A DNA stretch of 64,000 bases from Pseudomonas sp. BGr12. GTDB lineage: Bacteria; Pseudomonadota; Gammaproteobacteria; Pseudomonadales; Pseudomonadaceae. Made by a program: the position numbers and the translations under genes. Of the stretch, positions 59,658 through 64,000 are shown one piece after another. The notes below the pieces were generated by a model. That model searched no databases. It had not been told where the DNA came from and worked only from the letters and a program-made list of their open reading frames with translations. How positions within the stretch are numbered: the first letter of the stretch is position 1; each line of letters begins with the position of its first letter. The stretch is from contig NZ_JALRNF010000037.1 in NCBI RefSeq assembly GCF_030272895.1, positions 1 through 64,000 of the forward strand. Direction: 5' to 3'.

Positions 59658-62600
59658 TCATGGCTCCCGTTGTACGCATAAGCGGGCACCGCCCCCCCCT
59701 CCTCCATGAAGATCCGTGGCGGAAGCGTGAAGCCACGCAGCTTGAGCAGCGCCAGCGGCCCGGCCCCCAGCTCGGTGCGCAGGTGCCAGGTCAGGCCCAG
59801 GCCGTCGGGGGCTTTGAGCACCAGGCGGTAGCGGCTGTCGCCATCGTCCAGCGGCGTCACCTGGGCCTGCTCCAGCCAGCGGATCAGGCCCCAGGTGCCC
59901 TGGTAGTCGCCGAACAGCCGCTCACCGCTGTCCACGCTGGTCCAGGTCAGGCTGGTGCCCGGCCGGTCGCTCAAGCCCGGCCAGGCGAAGCGCTGCCAGC
60001 TTTCCTTCTGGTTGAAGTAATGGTGGGCCTGGCCGTCGAGGACGAAGCGGGTCTGCACCACATCGCGCACCGGCTTGCCGCTCAGCTCGAAGCTCAGGCC
60101 CATGCCGCCGTCGGTGTAGAGCACGTCGGCCAGTTGGCTGAGCTGGTTGATCGCCGCCAGAAACCGCGGCTCGAAGCGCAGCCCCTGGCTGTGCCGCGGG
60201 TCGGCCAGCCAGCGGCTGCCTTCCTTGCGCAGCACCCCGCCCAGCTCGCGCTGGAGGAACTGCTCGATACGCCCGGCGTCGGCGCGGATCATCTGCCCGA
60301 GCATCGGCAGCGAGGCATCGCTGCCGGTGGCGGCGAACGGGTAGCGGCCGGTGAACGCGCCCTGCCAGTCGCTGACGATCGCGCGTTGCCACTGGCGATT
60401 GAGGCCCGCCGCCGACGGCTGCAGCACCCGCTGCCAGGCCTGCTCCAAGGGCTGGACGAACAGCGTCTGGCCTACCCCGCCCCACTGCGCGCCGAGGCTG
60501 GCGGCGATCAGGCTGCCGTAGTCGCGGGTGTCGGTGAGGTCCACGCCCTTGCCCTGGAACACCGTCTGCGCCAGGGCCTGGGTCATCGCCTGGGGGTCGC
60601 TGGCGTTGCTCACCTGCTGCAGTTTCAGGCGCACGCTGGTCACCCGGGTGAGGAAGCTGTGCAGGCTGAGGCTGTCGGCGCTGTTCCGGACCTCGGCATC
60701 CTTGCCCAGCAGGCTCAGCAACGGGCCGAAGGTGGGCGCCAAGGGGCCGGCGGGTAACGACTCCATCAGCACCGAGCTGTCCTCGCCGACCAGCTGGCGC
60801 GCCGACGCCAGCAGTGAGTCGGCCAGGGCCTGGCCGCGGCTGCCGGCCTGGCCCTGGTAGGCCAGGCTGTTCATCAGCGCGATCAGCGGCGACTGGCGCG
60901 CATCGCTCATCAGGGTCAACTGCTCGATCACCTCGGCCAGGCTCGCGGCCGGCTGCCAGCGCAGGCTGTTGAGAAAGTCCAGCCAGGCGTTGGAGTAGTC
61001 CTCGAAGTAGCGGGCGGTCAGGCGTTCGCGCAGTTGCTCGGGGCTCAGGGTGGCGGCGATGTCGCCGGGGTTGTCGCTGAGCACCCAGTCGATCTGCTCG
61101 CGGCGGGCGCTGGCGATGGTCTCGATCGCCGCGCGCACCTGGCCTTCCCAGGCCTGGCGGGTGAACACCCCCGGCACGCTGGCGCGTGCACTGAACAGCC
61201 GCTGGGCCTCGGTGTCGCCGACCAGTTGTGCCAGGCCCAGGGCCGGGTACTGCGGGCCGACCTGGTCGAGCACCTGCTGGTACAGGCTGGCCTCGGCATT
61301 GCGTTGGCCGAGCTGGCCGAGCAGCGCCTGGCGGACCTGGGCGACCAGCGCCGCATCGGCTTCGATGGCCCAGGCCGGGTTCGCCGCCAGCTGTTCGCCG
61401 TAGAACTGCCACAGCGCCGGTTGCTCGGCACCCAGGGTCTTGACCAGGAACGCCGCGTCGGCCTTGGTCGGCTGCGCCAGCATCAGGTAGGCCTTGAGCT
61501 GGTCGTAGGCCGTGGCGGCGCGTTCGGCGCGGGCGGGACTGTCGACGGGCAGTTCGACCCAGGCCTGCAGTTGCCGCTGCAGCCTGGCCACCGCCGGGTC
61601 GCGCAGCAGGCGCTGGTTGGCCTCGACATAGCGTGGCCACAGGCTGTCGAGCAGCGCCGGGGTCTGGTCGAGGCCGAAGCGCTGGTGCCAGGGCGCGCCG
61701 TGTTGACGGCGGTAGGCCAGGCGGTCCAGCTCGCGTACCAGCTCACGGAGGGCCTGAACCTGTCCAGTGCCGGCAGGCGCGGTTTGCTCCAGGATCGCCA
61801 GCGAGTCCTGGACATGCAGAATGACCGCGCGGTTGCTGGCGAACGACAGCAGCATCCCGGCGCCCCACAGCGCCGCCAGGCCCAGCGCCAGGGCGTAGCC
61901 GAGGCGTGGCAGCGGCCAGCCCAGGCGGCGGCCAGGGTGCGCCGGCTCAGCGAGTACCCCGGCCCAGGCCGGGTCCTGCGGCCAGTGGTGCTTGAGCCCA
62001 TGCCTGGCGACCTTCGCCAGCGGCAGGCTGAACCACAACCCGCGCAGCGGCACGCCGCGGGCGAACTCACCGAGCAGCGGCGCCAGGGCCTTTTGCCAGC
62101 GACCAATGCTCTCGGCCTGCAGGTCGCGGGCCAGGCGCAGGAGAAAGTCGTGGGCCATGTTGCCGTTGACCTGCGTCCAGCCCAGTTGGCGCAGGGGCTG
62201 TTGCAGCTGAGTCAGTTGCTCTTGCAGCTGTGCCGAGGTGAGGCGCGCCGGCAAGCGGCAACCCACCGCCTGGGTGGCGCGCCCGGCCTGCTCCCAAGTA
62301 CTGGCGCAGACCTGCCACAGGTGCAGCGGCAGGTGCCAGTGCAGGGCCTTGGCCAGGTTGCGCAGGCGCCGGGCAGCGATGGCCAGGGCCGTGGCGTCCT
62401 GGCTCTGGGCGCTGTCCAGCGCCCAGACCACGCCGTCCAGGGCGCACCAGCGGCTCAGTGCCTGCCACAGCTGGAGGCTGTCGGCGCTGAATTCGGCCTG
62501 CAGGCTGCCGCCGTGCAGCAGCAGGGTGTTGTCGCCTTCGAGCCACCCTTCCTCGGCCAGGCCGGGGGCGATGGCGGCGATCTGCTCGGGTTCGCCGACG

Positions 62601-62947
62601 ACCAGCAGCAGGCGGACTTTGCGGCGCCAGAAAAGGCCGTAGTGGTCGCGTAGGTGCTGATGGATGGCATCCTTGGCAGGCTCACTGCTGGCAGGCTCAG
62701 GCAGCGGCCGCAAAAATGTCTGCTGAACGCGAGAGAAGAACTCCAGTGCCGCCAGCCTCTTGATCCCGACTATGCCAAGGCCATCCAGGAGCAAGATAAG
62801 CAGACACGCCAGCAGTAACCCGGCGGTCCATTGCAGTCGACTCACTTCATCCGCTAATGCAACGATTGGATTGTCGATCCAGATCAGCAGCCCCCCGACT
62901 GCAAACAGACAAAAGACCAGGATCCAGACACTGATTTGCTTATTCAT
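59654..62947 (-). CDS. tssM: T6SS inner membrane protein TssM (VasK/IcmF)
   Basis: The 1097-residue protein has two N-terminal membrane segments (about 5-25 and 40-60), a third near 375-395, and a large periplasmic part with the ImpA-related/VasK C-terminal beta domain (FAWPGLSDRPGTSLTWTSVD and QGTWGLIRWLEQAQV). At the usual NTPase site it reads LLLVVGEPEQIAAIAPGLAE, with no GKT/S, so nucleotide binding is probably lost. It links TssJ and TssL across the envelope. The start is MNKQISVW (62947). Confidence 0.92.
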   Translation of the reverse strand: MNKQISVWILVFCLFAVGGLLIWIDNPIVALADEVSRLQWTAGLLLACLLILLLDGLGIVGIKRLAALEFFSRVQQTFLRPLPEPASSEPAKDAIHQHLRDHYGLFWRRKVRLLLVVGEPEQIAAIAPGLAEEGWLEGDNTLLLHGGSLQAEFSADSLQLWQALSRWCALDGVVWALDSAQSQDATALAIAARRLRNLAKALHWHLPLHLWQVCASTWEQAGRATQAVGCRLPARLTSAQLQEQLTQLQQPLRQLGWTQVNGNMAHDFLLRLARDLQAESIGRWQKALAPLLGEFARGVPLRGLWFSLPLAKVARHGLKHHWPQDPAWAGVLAEPAHPGRRLGWPLPRLGYALALGLAALWGAGMLLSFASNRAVILHVQDSLAILEQTAPAGTGQVQALRELVRELDRLAYRRQHGAPWHQRFGLDQTPALLDSLWPRYVEANQRLLRDPAVARLQRQLQAWVELPVDSPARAERAATAYDQLKAYLMLAQPTKADAAFLVKTLGAEQPALWQFYGEQLAANPAWAIEADAALVAQVRQALLGQLGQRNAEASLYQQVLDQVGPQYPALGLAQLVGDTEAQRLFSARASVPGVFTRQAWEGQVRAAIETIASARREQIDWVLSDNPGDIAATLSPEQLRERLTARYFEDYSNAWLDFLNSLRWQPAASLAEVIEQLTLMSDARQSPLIALMNSLAYQGQAGSRGQALADSLLASARQLVGEDSSVLMESLPAGPLAPTFGPLLSLLGKDAEVRNSADSLSLHSFLTRVTSVRLKLQQVSNASDPQAMTQALAQTVFQGKGVDLTDTRDYGSLIAASLGAQWGGVGQTLFVQPLEQAWQRVLQPSAAGLNRQWQRAIVSDWQGAFTGRYPFAATGSDASLPMLGQMIRADAGRIEQFLQRELGGVLRKEGSRWLADPRHSQGLRFEPRFLAAINQLSQLADVLYTDGGMGLSFELSGKPVRDVVQTRFVLDGQAHHYFNQKESWQRFAWPGLSDRPGTSLTWTSVDSGERLFGDYQGTWGLIRWLEQAQVTPLDDGDSRYRLVLKAPDGLGLTWHLRTELGAGPLALLKLRGFTLPPRIFMEEGGAVPAYAYNGSHE

Positions 62948-62969
62948 CACTTTTCCTTGCAGCACATCA

Positions 62970-64000
62970 TCAGGCCGGTCGCACGACACACCAGTGCGGT
63001 GTGGCATCCTGCAACATGACCAATTGCGGCTGGCTGTCAGCCACTGCCTGCTCGCTGGCGATGATCATGGCGATATTGCCGACCGCGCTGGCCGGCAACC
63101 CGAACGAGTCGTCCAGTCGATTGCATTTTTCACTGTCGAGCGGATAGCCGGTGCCGCTCATGACAATGTTCATTTCACTCAGCAAGGCGTCGGGCACCTG
63201 CAACTGCCAAGTAAAAAACTCGGAGGTCGTGTTTTCAATCCGCCCCCAACACAGCACGTCCTGTACGGAGCCGGCCTGGCTACTCATTGATACGGGGCGA
63301 TGAATCCAGGCCGAAGGTTCTGGCCCCTGCCCGGCACACCGCTCAGCGAGCGCGAGCAACACCGCTGAAACCGATTCGGCTTGTTCGGCGACGGGCTCGG
63401 CGAACAAGTTGATCTCGATGGACAACAACAGTGCGGGCGCCCCGAGCTCGTCGAGCCAGGTATCCAGCCAGAACAGGCCGTCGTCCTGCGTTGCGAATAT
63501 CACCTGCTCAACAGCCATGTCGTCGCTTGCACAGGAGTGCCACACCGCCAGCACCTCGGCGTCCGTCAACAGCTGGTTGTGCCTGATGCGCACCAGTACC
63601 GGAGCCTTGAGCCGCAGCAAGTCCTCGTCCAACCCCCGCATTACCTGTTGCAGCACGCCCTGCAACCGTTGCACACCGGATTGCCCCGCGGTCTGCTGCA
63701 TAGGGTGAGGCAGCCGGCTCAGGCGCAAGGTCGTCAACCGCTGCGGTAAATAAACCGGTTGCAAAGGCGTGCTGCCGCTACGCAGGGCCTGGGCCAGGCG
63801 GTTGTTGCCAGCGGGGGAGCAGTACGACGTTGCCAATACGGCAATGGCACGCTGGCCCTGGCGGATCAAGGCGTGTTCCTGCTGCCCGTGGCTTTGGTTC
63901 CAGCCCTGGGCAAAGTTGTACTGGCGCTCGTAGGCCAGCAGACGCAAGGCGAACACCAGCACCCCCGAGAGCATGGGAAAAACCACCGCGCAGCACCAGA
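62970..64000 (-). CDS. unrecognised T6SS-locus membrane-anchored protein, cut by window edge
   Basis: At least 338 residues: an N-terminal hydrophobic segment (FPMLSGVLVFALRLLAY), then a soluble domain with FAQGWNQSHGQQEHALIRQG, SYCSPAGNNRLAQALRSG and IRHNQLLTDAEVLAVWHS, ending HWCVVRPA. The frame stays open beyond 63986 to the window end, so the true start may be outside. It ends 22 bp before tssM. I do not recognise the family with confidence; DUF2875-type T6SS proteins have a loosely similar layout. Confidence 0.65.
   Translation of the reverse strand, partial: WCCAVVFPMLSGVLVFALRLLAYERQYNFAQGWNQSHGQQEHALIRQGQRAIAVLATSYCSPAGNNRLAQALRSGSTPLQPVYLPQRLTTLRLSRLPHPMQQTAGQSGVQRLQGVLQQVMRGLDEDLLRLKAPVLVRIRHNQLLTDAEVLAVWHSCASDDMAVEQVIFATQDDGLFWLDTWLDELGAPALLLSIEINLFAEPVAEQAESVSAVLLALAERCAGQGPEPSAWIHRPVSMSSQAGSVQDVLCWGRIENTTSEFFTWQLQVPDALLSEMNIVMSGTGYPLDSEKCNRLDDSFGLPASAVGNIAMIIASEQAVADSQPQLVMLQDATPHWCVVRPA

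Overview
The window is chromosomal DNA of a fluorescent Pseudomonas, most likely the P. putida group or a close relative. The evidence is high GC with the usual Pseudomonas codon bias, Pseudomonas-type REP palindromes (GTGGGAGCGGGCTTGCCCCGCGAT), a complete fapABCDEF amyloid operon, aerobic cobalamin genes, MucR, an AruH-like transaminase and a giant MnxG-type manganese oxidase. No rRNA, tRNA, CRISPR array or insertion sequence was seen.

Layout. 0.2-4.6 kb: a DUF1294 protein, uppP, a Cache-type chemoreceptor and a pnuC/NadR-like NAD-salvage pair. 4.8-11.6 kb: the functional-amyloid operon fapA-F behind a sigma-54-type promoter, with a convergent VpsR-like sigma-54 activator. 11.9-21.9 kb: cobalamin genes arranged around two divergent cobalamin riboswitches. 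One controls cobW-cobN-chlD, where the ChlI-type ATPase and the VWA domain are joined by a textbook -1 frameshift signal. The other controls cbtB-cbtA-cobE-cobM. 22.1-31.6 kb: a 13-gene minus-strand operon holding a response regulator, a type II secretion/type IV pilus-like machine (GspE ATPase, PilMNOP-like inner-membrane proteins, secretin, three pseudopilins) and the curli exporter genes csgE, csgF and csgG, with no curli subunit gene. 31.8-43.2 kb: an operon for a 1955-residue multicopper oxidase (MnxG/McoA type), a beta-propeller protein, two SCO copper chaperones, a cytochrome c fused to a periplasmic binding domain, and a SurA-like protein. 43.4-45.8 kb: a lytic transglycosylase and, on the other strand, the gspG and gspF genes missing from the big secretion operon. 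45.9-53 kb: two TenA-family proteins, a lone tyrosine recombinase, DUF1345, the AruH-like aminotransferase, a DUF1652 protein and MucR. 53.1-64 kb: part of a type VI secretion locus (tssM, A, F, G, J, E, a TssA-like/OmpA hybrid and an unrecognised protein cut by the window edge).

How they work together. The central 22-46 kb block looks like one functional unit: an extracellular metal oxidase, its copper-loading and redox partners, and a dedicated secretion apparatus split on either side of the oxidase operon. Sigma-54 promoters lie upstream of mnxG (exact consensus) and of the response regulator (near consensus), with a weak candidate before gspG. The same CCCC-N6/7-GGGG palindrome lies near all three, pointing to one enhancer-binding activator for the set. 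In P. putida GB-1, Mn oxidation is known to depend on RpoN, an MnxR-type activator and a Gsp-related (Xcm) pathway, which fits. The embedded csgEFG genes are the part I cannot place from known biology.
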